From Allocoprobacillus sp002160865 (lineage in GTDB: Bacteria; Bacillota_I; Bacilli_A; Erysipelotrichales; Coprobacillaceae), in contig NZ_AP031415.1 of NCBI RefSeq assembly GCF_042850985.1, positions 2,108,001 to 2,172,000 on the forward strand: 64,000 nt of DNA, written 5' to 3'. Below are positions 43,957 through 52,844 of the stretch, piece after piece. Position numbers and translations under genes: made by a program. Each line of letters begins with the position of its first letter. Positions within the stretch are counted from its first letter, which is position 1. The notes under the pieces were generated by a model. The model saw only the letters and a program-made list of their open reading frames with translations. It was not told the DNA's origin and searched no databases.

Positions 43957-45875
43957 ATAGGGTAGAGGAATAGAATCAAGTTTTATTGCCCCTCCCGTTG
44001 AACCGTACGTACGGTTCTCGTATACGGCTCTACATTTATATCGAATCACAAGCTCTTAAGATAGTAGCTAAGGGGATTGCCCAAACCTGGTCGATTCCCT
44101 TTAGCTATGCCTAGAATTATTGGTGATAAAATGCTGTTGACTATAATGAGTCCACTTCTTCTATACCACCCTAGTCTTGTGTTAGCACATTTATAAATAT
44201 CTTCATCACTAAAGTTGCACTTACATGCTTTGTTGAGTTTCATCAAATTTCCATAAATTGTCATTGGTTTCTTCCACTGCTTAATGATGATACATCGTAT
44301 CTTGTGGCGTAACCATTGTCCAAATTTTTCAAGGAATTTCTTTACGCACCCTATCTTAAAATAGTTTATCCATCCCCTTACTACTTGATTGACTTTCGTA
44401 AATGTTATGGATAATGGTCTTGAAACAGCTTGTTTCCTTGTTAAAATGACTTTTATCTTTTTATATAAGCGTTTCTTTCTATCTTCTGTAGGTCTGCATT
44501 TCCATACCTGTCTGTCTTTATAAAAGGTAAATCCTAGGAATTGTCCTTTCACTGGACGTATGACTTTTGTTTTCGTGGCACTAACCTTCAAGAATAGTTT
44601 CCTTTCCAGCCATGATATCACCGACTTCATCACTCTATTTGCACTCATTTCACTTTTTACGAAGATAATGCAATCATCTGCATATCTTACGAATCTTAGC
44701 CCTCTTGATTCTAGTTCCTTATCAAATTTATCTAAATAGATATTTGATAGTACAACACTGATAGGTCCGCCTTGAGGTGTACCAACTGTTGTGCTTCTAA
44801 TAAGTCCGTCCTCTAGTACACCTGCTCTTAGATATGCTCGTATAAGATGTAATGTTGCTGCATCATTGACATGCTCTCTTAAGATTGAAATTAACTTGTC
44901 ATGATTAACCGTATCAAAGAACTTCTCAATGTCCAAATCAACTATCCATTCATAGCCTTCATTCAAATAATATAGCACTTCTTCCATTGCCATATGTGCA
45001 CTACGTCTTGGTCGGAATCCAAAACTATGTTCACTGAATATTGGCTCATAGATTGTACTTAATACCTGTGCTATGGCTTGTTGAATGACTCGGTCTATGA
45101 CTGTTGGAATCCCTAATGGTCTTTGCTTTCCATTAGGTTTTGGAATGTAAACTCTCTTGACAGGCATTGGTCGATACTGTTTGTTCATTATCTTTGTGAT
45201 AAGTTCATCTTGATATTTTTCAAACCAGTATTCAATTTCTTGCACTGTCATTCTGTCTATTCCAGGTGCTCCTTTATTCTGTTTGACCTTTCTGATAGCC
45301 ATTTCTAAATTCTCTTGACTAAGTATCTTTTCCATTAATTTCATTTGCTGCTCCTCCTCTATTTGTAAATTTATTTGGAACCATCCCAATTACTTTTACC
45401 ATCTATGATTACGATTCATAGTTCTAGGCTATCCTCATATTCGGATTATCCAAACATTGCTTATAGTGATTTGCACTCTATAAACGTTTCAGTCCTTCAG
45501 TATTTCTACCTACTATGACTTCATCTGACTTCTTATGATAAACCTTTTTCGACCGAGGGTACTATCACTGATTTTAAAGTTTATTAGACTTCCTCGTCCA
45601 TAAGACCTCCCAGGGTAATTCATGAATCCTATTTCTTTCACAACGCCCTGATTTACTGTCTTGGTTTTACGTTTACCATTTGGACTTCGGTTTGTCTTGC
45701 AACCTTATCCACCATTTAGCCTTATATCAGGTTTCTGTTCGTACGTTCGAAAGAATCGCTACACCACTTCCTTCACCCATGACATCACTATCAACGGCTT
45801 GTGGTTCACTACACTTGGCGGCAACTACCTGTGGTTGGTTTATCTCCAACTGAATCCATGCCATGCCCGGCACAC
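43957..45875 (-). mobile_element. Group II (class IIC) intron, about 1.92 kb
   Basis: Minus-strand RNA begins GTGTGCCGGGCATGG, the IIC-type 5' end. Domain V with the AGC triad (GAGCCGTAT...ACGGTT) lies at 44000-44030 and a domain VI-like hairpin follows, ending near ..CTACCCTAT. It encodes LtrA without an endonuclease domain and sits immediately after a terminator hairpin, the IIC target rule. The exact 3' end is estimated. Confidence 0.88.
44046..45344 (-). CDS. ltrA: Group II intron reverse transcriptase/maturase
   Basis: 432 aa. RT domain with GIDRMTVQ, RPLGIPTVIDR, HSFGFRPRRSAH, DLDIEKFFD, GTPQGGPIS and the catalytic RYADDCIIF; a maturase X domain follows (WINYFKIGCVK). No HNH endonuclease, consistent with class C. 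Helps splice and mobilise its host intron. Intact, so the intron may be mobile. Confidence 0.95.
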   Translation of the reverse strand: MKLMEKILSQENLEMAIRKVKQNKGAPGIDRMTVQEIEYWFEKYQDELITKIMNKQYRPMPVKRVYIPKPNGKQRPLGIPTVIDRVIQQAIAQVLSTIYEPIFSEHSFGFRPRRSAHMAMEEVLYYLNEGYEWIVDLDIEKFFDTVNHDKLISILREHVNDAATLHLIRAYLRAGVLEDGLIRSTTVGTPQGGPISVVLSNIYLDKFDKELESRGLRFVRYADDCIIFVKSEMSANRVMKSVISWLERKLFLKVSATKTKVIRPVKGQFLGFTFYKDRQVWKCRPTEDRKKRLYKKIKVILTRKQAVSRPLSITFTKVNQVVRGWINYFKIGCVKKFLEKFGQWLRHKIRCIIIKQWKKPMTIYGNLMKLNKACKCNFSDEDIYKCANTRLGWYRRSGLIIVNSILSPIILGIAKGNRPGLGNPLSYYLKSL

Positions 45876-45906
45876 AAGAAAAACTATTCACCCAACGGGT
45901 GAATAG
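45876..45906 (-). terminator. Terminator used as intron target
   Basis: CTATTCACCC, 3-nt loop, GGGTGAATAG then TTTTTCTT, with the intron starting right after the T tract. Confidence 0.85.
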
Positions 45907-46208
45907 AAAAAGAATAAATAAAAGCAGAAAATGCCTATGAAATAAGGATATTTCATGATTATATTATAATCTCATGAATAATTAAGGTATACTATATTAT
46001 TGTGTCTATTAGGTGATAAGTATAAAAGAGACTATAACTTTTAAAGACTGTAAATCTTTAGAAATAATAGTCTCTTTTATTAACCACAAAACACTTAATT
46101 GTATTAGTACATTCAAAAAACATCTTACAACTATAATATAAATTTTATGCATTTCTTGAATCATATATGTCTTAAAAAATATATTTTAGTGCATTTAGCC
46201 TGATTTAT
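45907..46208. other. Intergenic stretch without a gene
   Basis: About 300 AT-rich bases between the intron target terminator and the DUF3793 gene. Apart from the 12-bp hairpin at 46024-46078 I see no ORF with a ribosome site. Confidence 0.6.
46024..46078. terminator. Bidirectional terminator or structured RNA
   Basis: AAAAGAGACTAT pairs with ATAGTCTCTTTT (12 bp), with an inner TAAAGA/TCTTTA stem. It lies downstream of the DUF3793 gene on the minus strand. Confidence 0.7.
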
Positions 46209-46766
46209 TCAATGTACTAGTGTTGCTATTTTTCTTCCATTCCTAACTTCTTTTATGAAATATTCTCGAACGGATTTATATAATTTAAATCTTTGTTGAG
46301 CTTCATCTGGATTAGAATTATATACTTTCCAAGTCCCAATCATAATGCAAGATTGCGACTCAATAAATCCAATCACATCCTCTAAAGGATAACCTAATAA
46401 AACTCCTATTTCATGTGGATACTCAATAGATTCATTCAATCTTTTTTCTAAATGATTAAATACCGAATGAATTGAAAATTTTTTATACCCATAAAGTGAA
46501 AGAAAATGCTTTACTTCATCTCTATTAAGTAATGATTCTAATTGCTTTTTTGAAAAAACAAAAATAGTAACTCTACTATTTAAAGGTTGAAAAATATGTA
46601 TATATATATTTTTGGTTTTTAAAATTTGATTATATGTTTTAATAGTTTCATCAATATCTTCTAATTTTGACTTTTCTAAATGAAACATATTTGCAACCTT
46701 ACATTTACATAAAGTTGGAGCACAATGGTGAGCTAATAATTCCTCGAAATATTCTTGTTTAGACAT
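46209..46766 (-). CDS. DUF3793-family protein
   Basis: 185 aa. HHCAPTLCKCKVANMF at the N-terminus and GVLLGYPLEDVIGFIE are family hallmarks; CMIGTWKVYNSNPDEA lies late. Function unknown; members often stand beside small flavodoxins. The ATG at 46766 overlaps the NrdI-like gene by 8 bp, indicating coupling and a joint role, perhaps in metal or redox handling since the N-terminal Cys/His pair could bind metal. Confidence 0.8.
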   Translation of the reverse strand: MSKQEYFEELLAHHCAPTLCKCKVANMFHLEKSKLEDIDETIKTYNQILKTKNIYIHIFQPLNSRVTIFVFSKKQLESLLNRDEVKHFLSLYGYKKFSIHSVFNHLEKRLNESIEYPHEIGVLLGYPLEDVIGFIESQSCIMIGTWKVYNSNPDEAQQRFKLYKSVREYFIKEVRNGRKIATLVH

Positions 46767-47115
46767 TATCAATAATATCTTGAATAGCAGAAACATCAGC
46801 ATCTGTCCCATTATTTTCAAATCTGTAAAGACATGGAACATCAAATTCCTGACTAATTATATCTCCGGCTTTACAAAAAGCCTCACCATAACCTTTGTCA
46901 CCAGATACAATTACACCTTGTATAAAATTTGAATTATTTGTTAAAAAATCAGAAACTTCTATTGGTACTTCTCCATATCCATCAGTATAAGTAAACAATA
47001 AATATGGTTCAGAAACAATTTCTTTACCTGTTTTAATTTGTAAAGATTCAGAAATCAATAATTGATCAATCATTAATTGAACATTTCCAGTTCTACTTGC
47101 ATAAACAACTTTCAT
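46759..47115 (-). CDS. NrdI-like flavodoxin
   Basis: 118 aa. FMN-binding VYASRTGNVQLMIDQL at the N-terminus, YTDGYGEVPIEVSDFL, GVIVSGDKGYGEAFCKAGD and VPCLYRFENNGTDADV match NrdI, the flavodoxin that activates the manganese class Ib ribonucleotide reductase. No nrdE or nrdF is nearby, and a DUF3793 gene follows, so it may be a NrdI-like protein with another duty. RBS GGAGG before ATG at 47115. Confidence 0.85.
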   Translation of the reverse strand: MKVVYASRTGNVQLMIDQLLISESLQIKTGKEIVSEPYLLFTYTDGYGEVPIEVSDFLTNNSNFIQGVIVSGDKGYGEAFCKAGDIISQEFDVPCLYRFENNGTDADVSAIQDIIDNV

Positions 47116-47127
47116 ATTTACCTCCTG

Positions 47128-47184
47128 GTTAGCTATTGCTAACTTCTATGTTATAATAATATAGCAATTTTAATTACATGTAAA
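47128..47184 (-). promoter_or_regulatory. NrdI-like promoter with palindrome in the leader
   Basis: Minus strand TTTACA (47179-47184), 17-bp spacer, TATTAT (47156-47161). Palindrome GTTAGCTATTGCTAAC at 47128-47143 follows the start site and precedes GGAGG. It recalls metal-repressor boxes (DtxR/MntR type) but is too short to assign. Confidence 0.7.
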
Positions 47185-47274
47185 GAATTTTTATAATTTT
47201 TAACCATTTTTCCTTTATAGATAGGCTAAAAATCTAATTTTTTTTGGCTATTTAATTGAAAGGGGGAAATTGAT

Positions 47275-47653
47275 ATGGCCTATAATCATCAAAAAGAAGA
47301 ATTAAAATGGAAAAGTAAAAAAAGCCTGGGGAAGATTTTATGAAATTCATGGTTATAGTCCTGGAGTTACTGGTGATGGATGGAAATGCGCAAAACAACT
47401 TGTGAATGCTCATCCAGATAAATTCAAAATTTCTAGTACTCCAGCAGTAGGAGCCATCTTTTCTCGCATTGGACGAAATCATGTTGGTATCGTTATCGGA
47501 TGGGATGGTACTAATATAACCATTCAAGAAGGAAACTTAGATGGAAAGACTAATTCATTTGCAGAAGCAAAAAAAGACTGGCATACAGTTACCTATACGC
47601 TCAGTCAATTTGTTTCTATCTGTCATGGCGTTGAATTCGCCATTCCAATTTAA
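47275..47653 (+). pseudogene. CHAP-domain amidase remnant
   Basis: An ATG at 47275 with AAAGGGGG starts a frame that ends after 22 codons. In another frame AWGRFYEIHGYSPGVTGDGW and, after it, VGAIFSRIGRNHVGIVIGWDG show a CHAP domain (His in NHVGIV). The catalytic Cys segment and everything N-terminal are missing and the frame is shifted near a run of seven A. A decayed wall-hydrolase gene or phage-type lysin. Confidence 0.7.
47571..47621 (+). repeat. Duplicated CHAP 3' segment, copy A
   Basis: About 50 bases ending TTTCTATCT, including CATACAGTTACCTATACGC, recur with few changes at 50626-50678. Confidence 0.75.
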
Positions 47654-49915
47654 TTAACGATTATATTTCTTATATCTTCTTAGTACTAGAAGTGAAGCAC
47701 TGGATGCGATCGCAAGCATTGCCCACAAATACAAGTTAGTTTGCTCACCTGTTTCTGGAACTGTAGTTGTTTCTTTAACTTTAACAGTAAAGTAAGCTTC
47801 TATAGTTCCATTATTAAATTCTAGGCAAATCTGATGCTTTCCTGCTGATAAAGTATCTAAGAAAGAGGATTTTAAAGTAAGGATCGTACTTCCAGATTTG
47901 ATATCATAATCTGTATCCTTTAATTCTTTTCCATCTACAAGAACTTTCTTGAATTCATTGATATCTGTATCAACTTTAAAAGTTAATCCATCTTTGCTTC
48001 CTTTTGTCCATTCTTGATTAGCACCACTGATTAACTTAGAAAGTTTCGCAATAATCGTATCTTCTAAAGTAATTTCATGTTCTGCTTTTTCATCGCTGAA
48101 ATATTTATCGCATACTTCACAATACCAGTATTCAACATTTCCAGTTCCATCTACTGTTGGATCTTTTGCTTCAATCTTTATGAGATTATGACCAGTTGCT
48201 GGAATCACAGTTTTGTCAAAACTGATTTCATTCTTAAATTCTGTATCACTAAAATACTTTTTACATACATTGCAGTACCAATATTCTATATTACCATCTT
48301 CAGTACATGTTGGATCTTTTCTTTCCACTTTAACAGCATTATGTTTTACATTGAACTTCACATTTACTTTTGTAGAAACAGATTTTCCACTATTTGTACC
48401 AGTGATTACAATATCTTCATCATAGCTACCAGCTAAAAGACCAGTCTTAGGCTGCACTGTAAATACTGCAGTTTCTCCAACATTCAATTCTGTCTTAGAT
48501 AGAGTTCCTACTTCAAATGATTCGCTAGAAACTGGCTGATCTAATGTGATTAGTTGGTTTCCATCATTGGTAATCGTAATAGTCTTAACTTCTGGTGTAT
48601 AACCTTCTATTGCATCCGCAAAACTGATATTGCCACTATTTTGGATACTATATATTGGATCTACAACAGAGATTGAAAAAGATTTACCATCACTTCCTAC
48701 ATCATTGCTTGCAGTTACTGTAAAGATATATTCACCTGGAGCACTAGGTTTTCCAATAATTTTACCATCTTTTGTTAAACTCAATCCAGTAGGTAAAGAA
48801 CCTTGTGTAACGCTCCATTCGATTGGTTCAGAACCATCAGCTGTAAGAGAAGCAGAATATTCTTCATTTACTTTTCCTTCAGGTAAAGATTCGGTTGTGA
48901 TAGATGGAGCAGAAACAACTTTTCCACCATTTTCACCTGTCAAAACACCACCATTCTCAACAACGATTGTACCATTATTAGTTAAATGATTATTACTGTT
49001 CAGAGAAGATCCACTAGGAATTCTCAAAGTTTCATCCTGGTTAATAGTAATGCTTTCATCCAAAATCACATCGCCGTACACGGTGCCGCTCTTGCCGTCA
49101 AAGACGATACCGCCGTTGCCGTCACTACCTGCACTAACCTGAACTTCACTTGCTTGTGAAGCAATCAATATTTTACTGTCTCTGGTATCCACCACTGCGT
49201 TGCCGCTGACGGTCAGGCTGGAAGTACCGCTATCACTGGGGTTAGTCCATCGATAGTAAATTCCTATACCACCACTGCCACCGGCGGTCAGTTTTCCATT
49301 ATTCACCACAGCCACAGCTTTGAACCCATCACCAGCGTGTAAATCAATTCCGTAATAATACGCAGCTAAAGTCTTAACATCAGCACCGTCTATGTTAAGG
49401 TTCACATTCTTTGAACCAATAAGCGAAATTCCTGAATCGTTCTTATCCACATTGACTTCTAAGCTGCCAGGACCTGAGATAGACAAGGAGGCATCGCCAG
49501 CCTTGGACAACACACGAATTCCTCCGGTTCCCGTTATGTTACTCGTTCCTTGGGATACTACTATTGTGAGAGAAACATCAGCAGACTGACTAAAAGCGAT
49601 CACACTACCGGGATATGTGAAACCTCCTCCAACAGTCACATCTTGATAGTTAACAATATTCGCCTCATTCAGCGTAAGGGTGAAGGTGGCGGCGTCATAG
49701 GAAAACTGACCGTTGGCAGGTTCTGTACCGTAAACCTTTGTCCAAGTTCCATTTTGGTTTTCATAGCAGCCGCTTTCTGTGATTTGCTGACCGCCTACGT
49801 AGAGTTCAATTCCGTCTGCCGCCATCACAGCAACTGTCGTACTTGGTACAAGTCCTACTACTAATAGGATTGCTGTAAAAATGGATACTGCTTTGCTCCA
49901 TATTCGTTTCTTCAT
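47654..49915 (-). CDS. Sortase-anchored surface protein with Ig-like and repeat domains
   Basis: 753 aa. Signal peptide (MKKRIWSKAVSIFTAILLVV...VMA) residues 1-33; a beta-rich N-terminal region with Thr/Gly-rich repeats (about 35-330); a putative Ig domain (ITTESLPEGKVNEEYSASL..); two copies of a CxxC repeat (EYWYCNVCKKYFSD and EYWYCEVCDKYFSD); and a C-terminal VPETG near 719 followed by a membrane helix and RRYKKYNR, a sortase signal. A likely adhesin. Base composition changes markedly inside the gene: its 5' third has GC-rich blocks. ATG overlaps the TetR stop. Confidence 0.88.
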   Translation of the reverse strand: MKKRIWSKAVSIFTAILLVVGLVPSTTVAVMAADGIELYVGGQQITESGCYENQNGTWTKVYGTEPANGQFSYDAATFTLTLNEANIVNYQDVTVGGGFTYPGSVIAFSQSADVSLTIVVSQGTSNITGTGGIRVLSKAGDASLSISGPGSLEVNVDKNDSGISLIGSKNVNLNIDGADVKTLAAYYYGIDLHAGDGFKAVAVVNNGKLTAGGSGGIGIYYRWTNPSDSGTSSLTVSGNAVVDTRDSKILIASQASEVQVSAGSDGNGGIVFDGKSGTVYGDVILDESITINQDETLRIPSGSSLNSNNHLTNNGTIVVENGGVLTGENGGKVVSAPSITTESLPEGKVNEEYSASLTADGSEPIEWSVTQGSLPTGLSLTKDGKIIGKPSAPGEYIFTVTASNDVGSDGKSFSISVVDPIYSIQNSGNISFADAIEGYTPEVKTITITNDGNQLITLDQPVSSESFEVGTLSKTELNVGETAVFTVQPKTGLLAGSYDEDIVITGTNSGKSVSTKVNVKFNVKHNAVKVERKDPTCTEDGNIEYWYCNVCKKYFSDTEFKNEISFDKTVIPATGHNLIKIEAKDPTVDGTGNVEYWYCEVCDKYFSDEKAEHEITLEDTIIAKLSKLISGANQEWTKGSKDGLTFKVDTDINEFKKVLVDGKELKDTDYDIKSGSTILTLKSSFLDTLSAGKHQICLEFNNGTIEAYFTVKVKETTTVPETGEQTNLYLWAMLAIASSASLLVLRRYKKYNR

Positions 49916-50484
49916 TTTCTCTCCTCCTTTTTATCTTTTATGTATGCTTTTAAAGACGAACGTATCGCATTTAACTGAAGATTTAAATATTCTTCATCTT
50001 CAAATAAAGCATAATGTACACATGCTCTAACAAAGATATAGGTCATTCCTTGGATATAATCGACGGGCATGTCCAGTTTCTTGGAAAGTTGCTCGGCATA
50101 TTCTTTATAACGTACATTGACGCCTTTAAAGAATTCTTTTCCTTGTTCTCGATATTTAGGACTAGAATAGACCTGATACATGAATCGATATTTCTTTCCA
50201 TGAAGTTTTGCTGTAAGATGTGGCATTTCATTTAAGAAACGTTCGATATCTTCAAAACTCGTAGGAGCTTTTGCCATGAAATCTTCTTCTACCTTGGCCA
50301 TACAATAAGCAGTAGCTTGAATGATCAAATTATCTTTTGAACCAAAATGATAGATCAACCCACCATTTGTGATACCACTAGCTTCAGATAATTTCAACAT
50401 ACCTGTATTTTCTAATCCGTATTCACAAAATGTATCAAAACAAGCTTCTAATATCTTCGATATATCTGCTCCTTTTCTACCCAA
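49912..50484 (-). CDS. TetR-family regulator
   Basis: 190 aa. HTH GMLKLSEASGITNGGLIYHF near residue 30, typical TetR, and a helical ligand domain. Start is a TTG at 50484, with AGGAGG eight bases upstream; the GTG nine bases earlier abuts the ribosome site too closely. The stop overlaps the surface-protein start (ATGA), so the regulator and adhesin are translated together, perhaps as a feedback loop. Confidence 0.87.
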   Translation of the reverse strand: MGRKGADISKILEACFDTFCEYGLENTGMLKLSEASGITNGGLIYHFGSKDNLIIQATAYCMAKVEEDFMAKAPTSFEDIERFLNEMPHLTAKLHGKKYRFMYQVYSSPKYREQGKEFFKGVNVRYKEYAEQLSKKLDMPVDYIQGMTYIFVRACVHYALFEDEEYLNLQLNAIRSSLKAYIKDKKEERK

Positions 50485-50625
50485 AATATGCACCTCCTTT
50501 TTTATAACTGACCATTTATTTAATTCTATCTTAATTATATCAAACTTCGTTTAACAGTAGAAGTATTATTTTATGTTCGATTAAATATTTTATTTTTACA
50601 TAGATAAAGCCTAAGATAAAGCGAA

Positions 50626-50710
50626 TAAAAAAGACCGGCATACAGTTCCCTATACGCTCAGTCAATTCGCTTCTATCTATTATCCTATTGAATTTACTAA
50701 ATTTATCACC
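50626..50710 (+). pseudogene. CHAP 3' fragment, copy B
   Basis: A shorter copy of the CHAP tail (CATACAGTTCCCTATACGC...) with stops nearby and no upstream coding part. Together with 47571-47621 it flanks the surface protein/TetR module in the same orientation. Confidence 0.7.
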
Positions 50711-50805
50711 AAAATATATTAAATAATTTTAATTATACAATCCTTCGAATAAGATGTGTAAAATATATATCATCATTAATATTATATAAAACTCAATGTA
50801 TATTC

Positions 50806-51120
50806 CTATTTTTTCTTTATTCTTGCAGGATTTCCAATTGCTATGGAATCATTAGGAATATCCTTTGTTACTACACTTCCTGCCCCTATGACTGCATTGT
50901 CTCCAATTGTAACCCCAGGCAAAATAGTACAATTTCCGCCAATCCAAACATTTTTACCAATTGTTACTGGTTTACCAAATTCAACATCCAATAATCGTTC
51001 ATTTGAATCTAACGAATGGCAAGACGTATATATATGTGTATTTGGGCCAATCATAGTATGTTCTCCAATTCTAACAGGACATACATCTAAAATAACGCAA
51101 CCATAATTAAACATTACCGA
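50806..51120 (-). pseudogene. Truncated hexapeptide-repeat acetyltransferase (Maa/LacA type)
   Basis: The last 105 codons of a left-handed beta-helix acetyltransferase: NYGCVILDVCPVRIG, MIGPNTHIYTSCH, VWIGGNCTILPGVTIG, GAGSVVTKDIP, IGNPARI. The first 75-80 residues of the family are missing. Upstream in frame is only the rpsI terminator. Probably inactive. Confidence 0.8.
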
Positions 51121-51122
51121 AA

Positions 51123-51157
51123 TAAAAAAAAGAAAAACCCCATAAAATGGGGATTTT
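51123..51157 (-). terminator. Original rplM-rpsI terminator, displaced 6.4 kb from rpsI
   Basis: AAAATCCCCAT/ATGGGGTTTTT hairpin with a long T tract, 26 bases beyond the left attachment core. If the element were excised it would follow rpsI directly. Confidence 0.8.
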
Positions 51158-51182
51158 CTAAAGTTTTCCTCAAACAATTTAC

Positions 51183-51198
51183 TAACGTTTTGAGAACT
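51183..51198. repeat. attL core of the rpsI element
   Basis: TAACGTTTTGAGAACT, identical to 57546-57561 at the 3' end of rpsI. Confidence 0.85.
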
Positions 51199-51234
51199 CC
51201 GAAGCCTTATAAAATAAAGGTTTTTAAGCCTTTT

Positions 51235-51244
51235 TGTCGCTTAC
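51235..51244 (+). repeat. Integrase arm-type repeat, left end
   Basis: TGTCGCTTAC, matching two copies at the right end. Confidence 0.6.
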
Positions 51245-51340
51245 TTGTTGCATTGCCAAAACATCTCAAAACAACATTAAACATATCTAGATGTTATGAA
51301 CCATGTCAAATTAGGATTTATTTGTTTAACTAACTGGAAC

Positions 51341-51511
51341 TTATTCCTCTTTAGAGTCGTCGATTACTTTTCCAATTCGGTCACCAATCATAAAACCTAA
51401 AAATCCTATAATTGAACACCAAACGCTTCCAGTAAAGTAAATAGCTACTCCGGTTCCTATTGCACCTACAAGGCTCCCTATCACAGAACAGATTCCTTCT
51501 GCTTTTTTCAT
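51341..51511 (-). CDS. Small membrane protein, 56 aa
   Basis: Starts MKKAEGICSVIGSLVGAIG, two glycine-rich hydrophobic segments, acidic tail DDSKEE. RBS AGAGGAG nine bases before ATG at 51511. No family recognised; cargo or maintenance function of the mobilizable element is possible. Confidence 0.6.
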   Translation of the reverse strand: MKKAEGICSVIGSLVGAIGTGVAIYFTGSVWCSIIGFLGFMIGDRIGKVIDDSKEE

Positions 51512-51640
51512 ATACAATCTCCTCTACAAATTCCAATTTATCTAAGTAAATTATCTCATGTGAAGTATTTTATTACAAGATAATTTAACTTTTACTCTAC
51601 AAATTAGGATTTGTATTTATTCATTTACGAAAAAAAATCA

Positions 51641-52054
51641 TCACTTCTTGTTTGGTTTTCTTTTTATTCCCAGCAGTTTAACAAAATCATCAAATAAGGC
51701 TGTATCTGTTGGCTCAAACATTAACCATTTTCCGTCGTGATAGGTTTTAGTTTCATCATAAATTTTCTGCACTTCTTTTGAATAACTATTTCTATCTGTA
51801 TCAAATTTTAATTGTTCATCTTTCCCCAAGATAATCATAAATCCTACACAGTTTTCCCTTGCGTACAATGCACAAAGCGTTTTTCCGCCACGACGATATT
51901 TATACTCATAAGTCCACGCTTTACCACCTTTGTTCCATAAACATTCCATGTCATACTTTTCATCAATTAAAGCACAAAGTTTATTCCATATATCATATAA
52001 TGATTGTCCGATTAAAGCAGTCATTTCTTCTGCATTAGGTATTTTATCCAGCAT
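51641..52054 (-). CDS. DUF3788-family protein
   Basis: 137 aa soluble protein. GGKAWTYEYKYRRGGKTLCALY followed by GFMIILGKDEQ and YHDGKWLMFE fit the family. Function unknown; cargo gene of the element. Confidence 0.75.
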   Translation of the reverse strand: MLDKIPNAEEMTALIGQSLYDIWNKLCALIDEKYDMECLWNKGGKAWTYEYKYRRGGKTLCALYARENCVGFMIILGKDEQLKFDTDRNSYSKEVQKIYDETKTYHDGKWLMFEPTDTALFDDFVKLLGIKRKPNKK

Positions 52055-52184
52055 ATTCGTTTCTCCTTTATAACTTTCAATTTATTAATTTCTATATTCA
52101 TATTATATCAATATAAAATTAGTCATTCAATGAAATCCATAGCTTGTCTTTCTCCCTGAATGCCTTTCACTTTTACATATGTAT

Positions 52185-52844
52185 TCATTTATTTTTCATA
52201 TTTACTTTTTTGCAAAGTGCACCTGTATTTGGCTCAAATAAAACAATAATCAAATCTGTTGGCAATCTATATATTTTTAAGTTTTCTAACATATCAAAAG
52301 CATTAATATCATGATAATCATTAATATCAAATAATACCTCTACTCTTCTAAATGACTCTTCATTTTGAGCAACGATAGTCATAATAGTAGCCAATATATC
52401 ATATGCACCCTCAACCGTTAAATCATCAGCATCTGATCCTACAAATTCACTGAATTCAATAATGATTGATGTGTTCTTTGGCTCTCTTCTCTTAGAAATC
52501 TTTCCAGAGAATAAAATTGATTCTGTTCTATATTGCAATTCAATTGGTATCTCGTCTAAATTCCATCCATTAATATATTTATATGATAAGTAGCGACATG
52601 ACAAATATCCTTGCTCATCTTCTTCATAATCATCTTCCCCAAAAATAATTGCTGAAGCAATAGCAACTGGAAACTTATCTAGATAGTCTGATAATTTGTC
52701 TAGCACTGCTTTACTAGGAAATTTTGTTGATCCATTCTCAATCATCTTGATAGCTTGAGAACTAATTCCTAATATATCAGCCATCTCAGATTGTGTTAAT
52801 AATTTTTCTTTGCGCAACTTTTTCATATATTCTGCAAAGTACAT
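52185..52844 (-). CDS. XRE-family regulator of the mobilizable element
   Basis: 219 aa. HTH LTQSEMADILGISSQAIKMIE at residues 17-37, then a long C-terminal domain without a recognised fold. ATG at 52844 follows GAGGTG. It is divergent from the HTH-ATPase-relaxase operon with 346 bp between, the place of a control region, so probably represses it. Confidence 0.85.
   Translation of the reverse strand: MYFAEYMKKLRKEKLLTQSEMADILGISSQAIKMIENGSTKFPSKAVLDKLSDYLDKFPVAIASAIIFGEDDYEEDEQGYLSCRYLSYKYINGWNLDEIPIELQYRTESILFSGKISKRREPKNTSIIIEFSEFVGSDADDLTVEGAYDILATIMTIVAQNEESFRRVEVLFDINDYHDINAFDMLENLKIYRLPTDLIIVLFEPNTGALCKKVNMKNK

Noticed and set aside
47402..47653. Functional 83-aa protein
   Set aside because: It is the C-terminal part of a CHAP domain without the catalytic Cys segment and its frame is broken upstream.
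50806..51177. Intact 123-aa acetyltransferase
   Set aside because: The first 20 codons of this frame are the rpsI terminator read through; the family N-terminus is missing, so it was called a pseudogene.
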